NCBI GenBank assembly: GCA_029907205.1
Contig: JARYMI010000001.1
Coordinates: 1 to 64,000, forward strand
Source of the DNA: Clostridiales bacterium
Lineage (GTDB): Bacteria; Acidobacteriota; Aminicenantia; Aminicenantales; UBA8522
DNA: 64,000 bases
Reading direction: 5' to 3'
Part shown: piece by piece, positions 35,647 through 44,161 of the stretch
How positions within the stretch are numbered: position 1 is the first letter of the stretch
How the letters are laid out: each line of letters begins with the position of its first letter
Made by a program: the position numbers and the translations under genes
The notes under the pieces: generated by a model
Told to the model about the DNA's origin: nothing
Databases searched by the model: none
What the model saw: only the letters and a program-made list of their open reading frames with translations

Positions 35647-37625
35647 CGTCTTTGCTTCTGCCTCGTCATAATCAAGTTGCCGTGCTTATCTACCCGGCAG
35701 ACAAAACCAGGCCCTACGACGGCCGTGGATTCATAATCCAGCACGAGGGCTGGCCCGCGGAGGAAATTCCCCGCCTTCAACAGTTCCCTCGCATAAACGT
35801 CAGCCTGGTAATCTCTTCCCTCAAAACGCATCAGCCGGCGGCAGAGTCGTGCTGCGCCGGCGTCAGGGCCGTCGCTTTCGACCTCCGGAAGCCCTGGTTT
35901 CTTAGTCAACCCGATGGCCTTAACTCGCAGGTTCACGACCTCCACCGGCCGCTTTTCGTCGGCATAGCTGTACTTACGATGATGAAGCCTGTCGAACTCT
36001 CTCCGGTAAGACGGGAGAAAAGGCACAGTTAGCTCGTAGGACTGGCCGATATAGCGGACGTCAAGGAAACGAAGCAGGCGTATCCGCGACTCCTCGAACC
36101 CTTCTTTCTTCAGGTCCTGGCGGGCTTGCTCAAGGAGCGGCCGGAACGACCCGTTGAGTTCAGCGAGTGAGACATCAGCCGCTCGTTTAAGTATCGACTG
36201 GGAATAATCCTTGATCGTGTCCGAGAGGAGCATGCCCAGAGCGGACAAAACTCCGGCATTCTTGGGAACGACGACCGTGGGGATGCGCAGCCGCTGGGCC
36301 AGACTGCAGGCATGCATGCCTCCTGCTCCGCCGAATGATAAGAGGGCGAAGTCGCGGGGGTCAAACCCCCTTTCGACGGAGATCACTCGAATCGCCCTTT
36401 CCATGGTCGTGTCGGCCACGCGGATGATCCCCTCAGCCAGCTCACTCACGCTCAGCCCCAGCCGCCGGGCGAACCTCTTCATGAAGAGGCGGGCTCTCTC
36501 TGGATAGAGCTTCATCGCTCCCCCAAGGAACCGGTCAGGGTCGAGGCGGCCCAAGATAAGGTTGGCATCGGTAACAGTGACGTCCTCGCCTCGGCCATAG
36601 CAGATTGGCCCAGGGTCCGCTCCGGCGCTCTGCGGCCCGACGCGGAGCGCGCCGCCCCTATCGATGAAAGCAACGGAGCCTCCGCCCGAGCCGACAGTAT
36701 GGATGTCGATGATCGGAAGCCGGAGAGGAAGGTCGCTGATAACAGAGTCGGTTGTGGTGGCCATTTCTCTATCGCATAAGGAAACATCCGTCGACGTTCC
36801 TCCCATGTCGAAAGAAATAATCCTGGAGAAGCCGGCAGCCGCGGCCACCTCTTTGGCTCCGACGACGCCGCCCGCCGGCCCTGACAGAATCGTGCAGACG
36901 GGATTATCCCTGGCGCCCCGCGCCGAGACGCAGCCGCCGTTCGACTGCATGATGTGGACCGAGTCCTCGCCCAGCTCCTTTTCCAGACGGCTCAGGTAGC
37001 GCTCCATCAACGGAGCGACATAGGCGTTAATGGCTGTCGTGCTCGCCCGCTCGAACTCCCGGTATTCCCGGAGAACGCGGTGAGAAACGGACAGAGAGAA
37101 GCCGTGCGGCTTGAGCTTCCTCAAAACTTTTTCTTCATTGGCCGGGTTAGCGTAGGAATGGAGGAGACAGATGGCAATTGATTCTACCCCGGCTTTCTTC
37201 AGTTTTCTAATGACCCCGTCCACCTCACTGCCCTCAACAGGCTGGAGGATCCGGCCGTCGGAGAGGGTCCTCTCTTTCAGCCCGAAACAGAGATGGCGCG
37301 GGATGAGAGGGTTCCTTTTCTCAACCAAGATGTTGTAAAGCTCGCGCCGTGTCTGACGGCCGATCTCAAGAAGATCCTCAAACCCGGCAGTGGTAAGAAA
37401 ACCTAAATTCGCCCCTTTCCGTTCGAGAAGCGCGTTGGTGGCCACCGTCGAGCCATGGATGACATCGAGCTTCTCCGCGAGAACGCCGGCCTCCTCGAGG
37501 CCGCGCCTGATTGCCTCTCCCGGATTACGGGGCGTAGAGAGGACTTTGTAAATCCACATCCTGGTCGGGCTGAAAAAAACAAAATCGGTGAAGGTGCCGC
37601 CCGTGTCGATCCCGACTCTGACCAT
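35643..37625 (-). CDS. hyuA: Hydantoinase A / oxoprolinase subunit A family protein
   Basis: MVRVGIDTGGTFTDFVFF; SFDMGGTSTDVSLCDRE; start at 37625; ATGA overlap with hyuB. Confidence 0.92.
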   Translation of the reverse strand: MVRVGIDTGGTFTDFVFFSPTRMWIYKVLSTPRNPGEAIRRGLEEAGVLAEKLDVIHGSTVATNALLERKGANLGFLTTAGFEDLLEIGRQTRRELYNILVEKRNPLIPRHLCFGLKERTLSDGRILQPVEGSEVDGVIRKLKKAGVESIAICLLHSYANPANEEKVLRKLKPHGFSLSVSHRVLREYREFERASTTAINAYVAPLMERYLSRLEKELGEDSVHIMQSNGGCVSARGARDNPVCTILSGPAGGVVGAKEVAAAAGFSRIISFDMGGTSTDVSLCDREMATTTDSVISDLPLRLPIIDIHTVGSGGGSVAFIDRGGALRVGPQSAGADPGPICYGRGEDVTVTDANLILGRLDPDRFLGGAMKLYPERARLFMKRFARRLGLSVSELAEGIIRVADTTMERAIRVISVERGFDPRDFALLSFGGAGGMHACSLAQRLRIPTVVVPKNAGVLSALGMLLSDTIKDYSQSILKRAADVSLAELNGSFRPLLEQARQDLKKEGFEESRIRLLRFLDVRYIGQSYELTVPFLPSYRREFDRLHHRKYSYADEKRPVEVVNLRVKAIGLTKKPGLPEVESDGPDAGAARLCRRLMRFEGRDYQADVYARELLKAGNFLRGPALVLDYESTAVVGPGFVCRVDKHGNLIMTRQKQRR

Positions 37626-37692
37626 CCCGGCCTCACTTTGAAGCAGAAAATTACCACGAACGCGGTTTTTTTTCCAGCCCATTAAAAATTGT

Positions 37693-37729
37693 AAAAATTG
37701 GGAACAGCTTACTTGTTCACCCAATTTTT
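37693..37729 (-). terminator. Intrinsic terminator-like hairpin (possibly bidirectional)
   Basis: AAAAATTGGGAACA / TGTTCACCCAATTTTT stem with a T-run on either strand, downstream of the DUF362 gene. Confidence 0.6.
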
Positions 37730-37828
37730 TCAAAAACCATCACGTTTGTACTTTGCCCCAGGAATAAAATAATAAGGCAATAAGATGTGCTTTCCCCCTT
37801 TAAAAGCAGTTATGAAGACGCGAAGAGC

Positions 37829-39430
37829 TCAGAATTTGCCCAGCGAGTTGCGGCTGATTCGCCTCCGTCCTTCGACGACAGTAAGCCTAACCGGAAGAGA
37901 AAGCGGCGAATTGGCGGCTTCGCGGCAGTGGATGGTGATACGGCCTGTGTATTTTCCAGGCGCGAGCCCGGAGGCGTCAACGCGGACGCCGATCTTTCCG
38001 TTTCCCATCCCCGAAGCAGGGGAGAGCCCCAGCCAGTCCACATCCTTTTCCGTCCACCAGGCAAAAGACATGCTGCCCGATACCGTGATGGCAAGCGTTC
38101 TTTCCTGGGCCTTTCCTCCCGCCGAGCCCGCGGCCACAAAGGAAAGTCCGTCACTCGACAGGCTGATTCTGGCTTGCCTGAGAAAGTCTCCTGCTGATGA
38201 AGTCCGGACGTTCATCTCGGCTTCGCTTTTGGTCACTCTGTCCACAACGATTCCTTTCTCAAGGCTTTTGAGGCCGCCAAGACTGTTGATTGTATCCCGC
38301 GAAGCGGCAAGCCATCTCTCGATTCCAGGAAAATCGGGATGATGCCGGAAATTGCCGTCAATGGGGTAGAGGATGTATTTGGCCGCCCAGTAGTCTGCTG
38401 CTACCGGGTCCTGGCTCGCCAGCAGCTGGTTAGCCCGGAAAGTCGTGGCGGCCGGATAGCCGGTCAGGGAACCATGGGAAACCCAGATGGCGTCCACGAT
38501 GTTGAGGACAGGCGTGACCACCGCCGCCATCATTTTCCCGCACGTCTCGCCCAACCCCGCGTAATGGCGGTAGCCGCTATGCCCGTCGTCCATTGACACA
38601 ACACCATAATAATGCTTCAGGCTGACCGTGATTTCCGAACCGCCGGTGTCGTGATGTTTGAGAACGGGAACGTTGATGAGCTTGAGGTTCTGGCTGTGGC
38701 CGTTGCCCAGCCAGATCCCCTCGCGCAGCTCAACACGGCGGCCGCCGGAGGTGGTGAAGCAGGGGTAAGAGACATTCTCGTAGCGACGGTACCCGTTGGT
38801 TGTGTGATCATTGGCGCCGATGAATATCCCGCGGACAGGGTCAAGCAGGAAGGCTGAGACGCGGGGGTCGTTAAAAACATTGTTCACCAAATAGAGGAAA
38901 CTGTGCTTTTCGTCGTTGGCGTTTGCATGCACGCTTGAATCGCCATAAGCGGCGCTTGTATCGCAGGCGAGGCTGCCCCGGCCCTGGCCGTTCTCAAAGA
39001 TGACGACCTCGCCGGTGAAGCCGTCCGGATGGTCGAGGATGCGCTGGATGAGCCCCCGCACGAGGTCGCTGTTGGTCGCGCCCCGGTATTTCCACTGGGC
39101 GTTGACCTTGATGAGGACAACATCGTCCGGAGCGATCAGACCCAAAACGCCGGCAAGGGAATGGGAGGCCGTGGAACGGTAAAACTTCAGCCCGGCATCA
39201 GCCATCTTGTAGAGAAGCGAATCCAGCCCGATGTGCAAATTCGGCTGAGAAGGGTCATAGAAAGGAGAATCGGGAATATCCTTGACCCAGAAAACGTCGT
39301 TCAGAATGACGGCCGGATGCGCCTGGCGCCGTGTCAGCGCAGCCACGTAGGGAACGAAAAGACCCCCGGCAAGCTTTCGGAAAAAATCCCGGCGGGACAC
39401 GTTCTCGGAAAAATTTTCATTGCGCCTCAT
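37829..39430 (-). CDS. DUF362-domain protein, Tat-like leader, C-terminal BACON/Ig-like domain
   Basis: SRRDFFRKLAGGLFVPYVAAL; LKLINVPVLKHHDTGGSEITVSLKHYYG; C-terminal WTEKDVDWLGLSPASGMG...LPVRLTVVEG. Confidence 0.75.
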   Translation of the reverse strand: MRRNENFSENVSRRDFFRKLAGGLFVPYVAALTRRQAHPAVILNDVFWVKDIPDSPFYDPSQPNLHIGLDSLLYKMADAGLKFYRSTASHSLAGVLGLIAPDDVVLIKVNAQWKYRGATNSDLVRGLIQRILDHPDGFTGEVVIFENGQGRGSLACDTSAAYGDSSVHANANDEKHSFLYLVNNVFNDPRVSAFLLDPVRGIFIGANDHTTNGYRRYENVSYPCFTTSGGRRVELREGIWLGNGHSQNLKLINVPVLKHHDTGGSEITVSLKHYYGVVSMDDGHSGYRHYAGLGETCGKMMAAVVTPVLNIVDAIWVSHGSLTGYPAATTFRANQLLASQDPVAADYWAAKYILYPIDGNFRHHPDFPGIERWLAASRDTINSLGGLKSLEKGIVVDRVTKSEAEMNVRTSSAGDFLRQARISLSSDGLSFVAAGSAGGKAQERTLAITVSGSMSFAWWTEKDVDWLGLSPASGMGNGKIGVRVDASGLAPGKYTGRITIHCREAANSPLSLPVRLTVVEGRRRISRNSLGKF

Positions 39431-39749
39431 GCGTCTTTCCTTTTTAGCTCAGGATTCACAGGCTTAAATCTATTATTCCTATATATAATATAGATTTTGT
39501 AGGAAAAACGCAAGCTTTCGCGTAGAGAGGGAAGCATGAGTGGGCGTAATTTTCGTGATTTGCGTACGCAAAGCAAGGGAGTCCTAAGCGGGAAAATGAT
39601 AGGTGTCTCTGAAAAGGTCGGTCGCAGGACGAAGAGAAACGGCTGGACCGGCGATTCCCAACTCGAGCCTTGAGTGGAGAATCCGACGGGACGTGGAAAT
39701 TTGCGGCGATAAAAATTATAATGGGCTGGTTGAACTTTCCGGACCGAAC

Positions 39750-42293
39750 ATGAGCCGGGTGACTCACTCGAGATCAAGAATCCTCCTCATCCTTCTTCTC
39801 AGCCTCACCTTGAACAGCGTCGGCGTCTGGTTCGGGCTGCCGAGCTATGAGGGTTGGTTTTCTGATGAGATGCTCCCCCCTGATGTCCGCCGAGGAATCG
39901 ATCATGGCTTTGCTCACGGCTGGCATTACAAATATCCTCCTCTTCATTATTACCTTCTCGCCGTTATCCAGGCACCTTTTCTTGTGGCTGCTAAATTTCA
40001 AGAGGTCAACTTTGATGACCTGATCCTTCATTCTGTTCTGATTCTCCTTGGCCGCCTGCTGAGTGTCATCATGGGGGTCTGCATTGTCTTTTTTGTTTAC
40101 AAGTGCGGCCGGGAAATCCTGAACGAGAGGTCGTCGCTCCTGGCTGCTCTCACAACGGCGTTCATTGTCCCCCTTGTCAAGTTGTCCAAGGCCGCCAACC
40201 CGGATGTCCCCTACTTGTTCTGGTTCGCCTTCTCTCTTTATTTTTATCTCCGTATTTTAAAGACTCGCCAGAGAAGGTATTACATCCTCTTCGCCCTGAC
40301 AGCCGTGCTGTCCGTTTGCACGAAAGACAAGGCCTACGGTCTCTACATCTTGCCGGTCGTGTTCATTCTCTTTCGGGACTGGACACTCAGGAAAAAAGAA
40401 TCGCCCCGCCTGACGCTAATTCGGTTTATTACGGACCCAACTTATCTTTACGCTGGGGCGGTTGCCCTTGCAGCCTTCTCGCTCATTCACAACCTGGCCT
40501 TCAACATGCACGGGTTCCGGCTCCACTTGAAGGCCATCACGGGTTCCCTGGTTAAAGACGCCCAGCTCTTCCCCCACACCCTCGCCGGACACGTCCACAT
40601 GTTAGGGAGAGCGGTCGATCAAATCCGGTTTTCTCTGGGCTGGCCTCTCTTTGCCGTGTGCGTGGCGGGCCTCGCCGCGGCCCTCGTCGCCAGGCGCCGC
40701 AACATCCCTCTCCTTTCCCTCTTCCTTTTTCCGCTCTCCTTCGAAATTTTTCTCATCCACGTTGTCATGTACAATTATGCGCGATTCTATCTGCCCGCCT
40801 GCGTCATCTTATCCTTATTCGGAGGCGCATTTCTTGGCATGGCGTGGGATGCTCGGCACCGCTTGAACAAACTCATTCGGGTTGTTCTTATTGGAATCTT
40901 CGCCTATTCGTTTCTTTATGCTTCCTCCATCGATGTGCTCATGCTCATGGACTCACGATACGCTGCCGAAAAATGGATAAGGAAAAACATCCCCCCGAGT
41001 GCCACCCTCGGCATTGGCGTCTGGGGTGTTTATGGCCCGAGGTTCTTTGGTTTCCGCTACATCAAGATGGAAAGCCCGTTCACGGATTTTGACAGGCTTC
41101 CCTCCAGGCCTGATTACATCATCCTGACCAAGGAATTCACCCAGCGCTACTTGCCAGATTCAGGCGCAACGGAGATTTTCAGGCGCTTTTACGTGCAGGA
41201 ACAAAAGTACAAAATTGTCTACCGGTATAAGACTCCGCTCGACTGGCTGCCCTTGAGCAACCGCGAAGTCCAGGAGCAAATCAACGTCATCAACCCGGAA
41301 GTTTTGATCTTGAAAAAAAGGGATGCTCATTTGCTCAAGGCCTCTGTTCCTCCAAACCTGGCCGAGTTTTTTCAGAAAGAAAAAGTGACCATCGCCGTCA
41401 CAGATTCGGGGTTGGGCGGTCTCTCGGTGATGGCCGAGGCCGTCCGCCGGATGAAAGAGGATCGGGTTTTTAAAGGAGCAGATTATGTCTTTTTCAACGC
41501 CCTCTTCTCCCTCGAGGGCGGCTACAACAGCCTAAAGACCCGCCGGGAAAAAATCGACGTTTTTTCGAGCGCGCTGGAGAATCTGGAAAAGAAATACCGC
41601 CCCGACCTTATCCTCATCGGCTGCAACACTCTATCTGTTCTCTACCCCGACACGCCTTTTTCCAGAAAAACGAAAATCCCGGTCATCGGAATCGTCGGGG
41701 CCGGCTTGGAGATGATCGCTGAAAGCCTAAGGGCCAAGCCCGGATCTTCCGTGATCATCTTCGGAACACCCACGACAGTCTCCGAAGCCACGCACAAAAA
41801 GATGCTCATTAACCAGGGTTTTCCAGAGGAACGCATCGTCTTAGAAAGCTGTCCGGAGCTTGAAAACTACATCGAGCGAGATTGCGCCGGCGAGGAGACC
41901 GGGATGCTCATCTCCGCCGCCGTGGACGAGGCCCTGCAGAAAATCGGCTCTCCCCCGCCGCCCTTTTACGCGAGCCTCAACTGCACCCATTACGGCTATT
42001 CTCTTCCCCTGTGGGAAAAGGCGTTCGAGGAGGCTGGAGCAAAGCCTCTGGCCATCGTCAACCCGAACTCCAGGATGATTGATCCTCTTTTCAAGCCCGA
42101 ACACCGAGGCCGATTTAAGGAGACGGCAATATCCGCTCGCGTTGTCTCGATGGTCGAAATCGGGCCGGAGAAGAGGTTAGGCCTGGGCAAATGGCTGAAA
42201 GGAATATCGCCCGAGGTAGCCGCTGCACTCCGCAGTTACGGGCTCAACCCCTCGCTCTTTGAGTGGCAGAAATTCGTCAGATCCGGAACATAA
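39750..42293 (+). CDS. Fusion protein: GT39-like membrane glycosyltransferase + Asp/Glu (MurI-like) racemase
   Basis: N-terminal WFSDEMLPPDVRRGIDHGFAHGWHYKYPPLHYYLLAVIQ; C-terminal VTIAVTDSGLGGLSVMAEAV, LIGCNTLSVLYPD, YASLNCTHYGYSLP. Confidence 0.8.
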   Translation: MSRVTHSRSRILLILLLSLTLNSVGVWFGLPSYEGWFSDEMLPPDVRRGIDHGFAHGWHYKYPPLHYYLLAVIQAPFLVAAKFQEVNFDDLILHSVLILLGRLLSVIMGVCIVFFVYKCGREILNERSSLLAALTTAFIVPLVKLSKAANPDVPYLFWFAFSLYFYLRILKTRQRRYYILFALTAVLSVCTKDKAYGLYILPVVFILFRDWTLRKKESPRLTLIRFITDPTYLYAGAVALAAFSLIHNLAFNMHGFRLHLKAITGSLVKDAQLFPHTLAGHVHMLGRAVDQIRFSLGWPLFAVCVAGLAAALVARRRNIPLLSLFLFPLSFEIFLIHVVMYNYARFYLPACVILSLFGGAFLGMAWDARHRLNKLIRVVLIGIFAYSFLYASSIDVLMLMDSRYAAEKWIRKNIPPSATLGIGVWGVYGPRFFGFRYIKMESPFTDFDRLPSRPDYIILTKEFTQRYLPDSGATEIFRRFYVQEQKYKIVYRYKTPLDWLPLSNREVQEQINVINPEVLILKKRDAHLLKASVPPNLAEFFQKEKVTIAVTDSGLGGLSVMAEAVRRMKEDRVFKGADYVFFNALFSLEGGYNSLKTRREKIDVFSSALENLEKKYRPDLILIGCNTLSVLYPDTPFSRKTKIPVIGIVGAGLEMIAESLRAKPGSSVIIFGTPTTVSEATHKKMLINQGFPEERIVLESCPELENYIERDCAGEETGMLISAAVDEALQKIGSPPPPFYASLNCTHYGYSLPLWEKAFEEAGAKPLAIVNPNSRMIDPLFKPEHRGRFKETAISARVVSMVEIGPEKRLGLGKWLKGISPEVAAALRSYGLNPSLFEWQKFVRSGT

Positions 42294-42421
42294 ATCTGTC
42301 TCTTGAGGACATCAAGCACTACTGCCAGATCGTTACCGCCCTGAAAAGGACGATTGAAGTCCAAGAAGAAATAGATAAGCTCTATCCCTCAATAGAAAAC
42401 GCAGTCATTGCGTCACTGTGA
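42263..42421 (+). CDS. Possible small ORF or gene remnant (52 aa)
   Basis: GTG start; MAEIRQIRNINLSLEDIKHYCQIVTALKRTIEVQEEIDKLYPSIENAVIASL*, overlapping the end of the fusion ORF. Confidence 0.3.
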   Translation: MAEIRQIRNINLSLEDIKHYCQIVTALKRTIEVQEEIDKLYPSIENAVIASL

Positions 42422-42590
42422 TCAAGGAGAGGTGGTTGTCTCTCCAGCGTCGGTAGAATTCCCGAGTGCCGACGGAAAGGGACTCAGGGAAACCGCACAA
42501 CTCCAAGAGAACTCGGGCGCTGTCGCTGAAAGAAAAGCCAATCCTGGCAAACGCGGGAATCCGAAGCCGGCGATGCCAGGCGGTTCCTGG
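42405..42590 (-). pseudogene. Remnant of a second DUF4143-type ATPase
   Basis: Minus-strand frame reads ...WHRRLRIPAFARIGFSFSDSARVLLELCGFPESLSVGTREFYRRWRDNHLSLITVTQ*, matching the LLxLGGFPEPxL...RRW block of the intact ATPase next door. Confidence 0.5.
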
Positions 42591-42801
42591 ATTGAAAGCC
42601 GCGGGGTCCGGATCGCAAGGATATCATAGAAATTGGCCAGACTCGAGGAGGAAGAGGGTTTATCCTGAAGAGGAAGTATCGCCGGACAAAGCTGTCCCCG
42701 GAACGCCGGAAGAAATCGAGTCTGGCGCTTCCGGCGCCAACGAATCGGATATCGTTCTTCCGTTCGTCATAGAAAATTATGTAATCCAGTTCAAAAAAGT
42801 C

Positions 42802-42830
42802 TTGACTTTATTGCAATTTGATGCATAATA
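42802..42830 (+). promoter_or_regulatory. Putative sigma70-like promoter, near-leaderless
   Basis: TTGACT at 42802-42807, ATAATA at 42825-42830, 17-nt spacer; GTG candidate start at 42836. Confidence 0.4.
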
Positions 42831-44005
42831 GCCATGTGAAGAGATACTTAGAAGATCACATCAAACGGGACCTCGAGAAAAAAATCGTCCTCGTTTCGGG
42901 TCCACGACAGGTAGGAAAAACTACCCTCTCTCGCCAGCTCCTTGAGTCTTATGTCTACCTGAACTTCGATTCCGGCCCTGATCGGGAGATGATCCGAAAA
43001 CTCGAATGGGATCGAAAGGTCAGGGTGGTGATTTTCGACGAGCTTCATAAAATGAAAAATTGGAAGTCCTGGCTTAAGGGCATTTATGATACAGAAGGCA
43101 TCCCGCCAGCCCTTCTGATCACAGGCTCAGCAAGGCTCGATCTTTACCGCAGAGGCGGCGATTCTCTTGCTGGCAGATTCTTTTCTTATCGGCTACATCC
43201 TCTTACGGTTCGCGAAATATGCACTTACCTCCCCGAGAGGCCGGAGGAAACGGTTCATCATCTTCTGCGGCTCGGAGGTTTTCCTGAGCCATATCTGGGA
43301 AAAGATGAAGAAGCAGCGCGTCGATGGAGAAGTACGCACATCGACACGATCATCCGTCAGGACCTGTTGGATCTCGAGAAAATCCGGGATCTCAAGTCCG
43401 TCGAGATTCTGATTGACTTACTCAGGATGCGGGTCAGGTCTCCGGTATCGTATACTTCTCTGGCCCGGGACCTTCAAGTATCGCCGCACACAATCCAGCA
43501 CTGGCTTCAAGTCTTGGAGCAACTTTGTATTGTGTTCCCCGTTCGTCCCTACCACCGAAATATTGCTCGAAGTATTTTAAAGGAGCCTAAATATTATTTT
43601 TATGATGTCGGTGACGTGAAAGACAGTGTCGGAGCGCGGTTTGAGAACCTCGTAGCTACGGCTTTGCTCAGAGAGCTCCATCTTCTCGAAGATACAACAG
43701 GAAGAAAAACTGCGCTTCATTACCTTAGAGACAAGGAGAAGCGCGAAGTGGACTTTCTGGCTACGATCGATGGCCGTCCTGTCCTTATGGTTGAAGCCAA
43801 GGCGGCTGAGGATAGTTTCGAAAAATCTCTCTTCCATTTCCGCCGCTTCCTTCCCGATGTCCGGGCTGTTCAGGTTGTTTTCGGTCTCCGGAGGAGGAAA
43901 AGTTCGAAGGGTGTGGAAATGGTCGCCGCCCACGAATTCCTGGAAAAACTTAAATTCACCAGATCAGGCAAGGTTCAATTTGATCGAGAAGAGAAGCCTG
44001 GGTGA
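42818..44005 (+). CDS. AAA ATPase with DUF4143 domain
   Basis: VLVSGPRQVGKTTLSRQLL Walker A; LLRLGGFPEPYL; TALHYLRDKEKREVDFLATIDGRPVLMVEAK. Start may be GTG 42836. Confidence 0.85.
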   Translation: MMHNSHVKRYLEDHIKRDLEKKIVLVSGPRQVGKTTLSRQLLESYVYLNFDSGPDREMIRKLEWDRKVRVVIFDELHKMKNWKSWLKGIYDTEGIPPALLITGSARLDLYRRGGDSLAGRFFSYRLHPLTVREICTYLPERPEETVHHLLRLGGFPEPYLGKDEEAARRWRSTHIDTIIRQDLLDLEKIRDLKSVEILIDLLRMRVRSPVSYTSLARDLQVSPHTIQHWLQVLEQLCIVFPVRPYHRNIARSILKEPKYYFYDVGDVKDSVGARFENLVATALLRELHLLEDTTGRKTALHYLRDKEKREVDFLATIDGRPVLMVEAKAAEDSFEKSLFHFRRFLPDVRAVQVVFGLRRRKSSKGVEMVAAHEFLEKLKFTRSGKVQFDREEKPG

Positions 44006-44161
44006 TTTGGGACTTAACAGGGTTAACAGGGGGTCGGACCACGCTATTTGATTTATAATTAAATAGATAGCTTCAAAATTAAGCTCTTTTTTGGTCTTAA
44101 TTCTATATTTCTTGGCCCAAAAATACAAATCGCGGCAGAGAACCCACAGATAGTTTTCCTA

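Noticed and set aside
42818-44005. DUF4143 ATPase as toxin or defence effector
   Set aside because: No partner gene or defence neighbourhood visible; family is widespread with uncertain function, so a defence claim is not supported.
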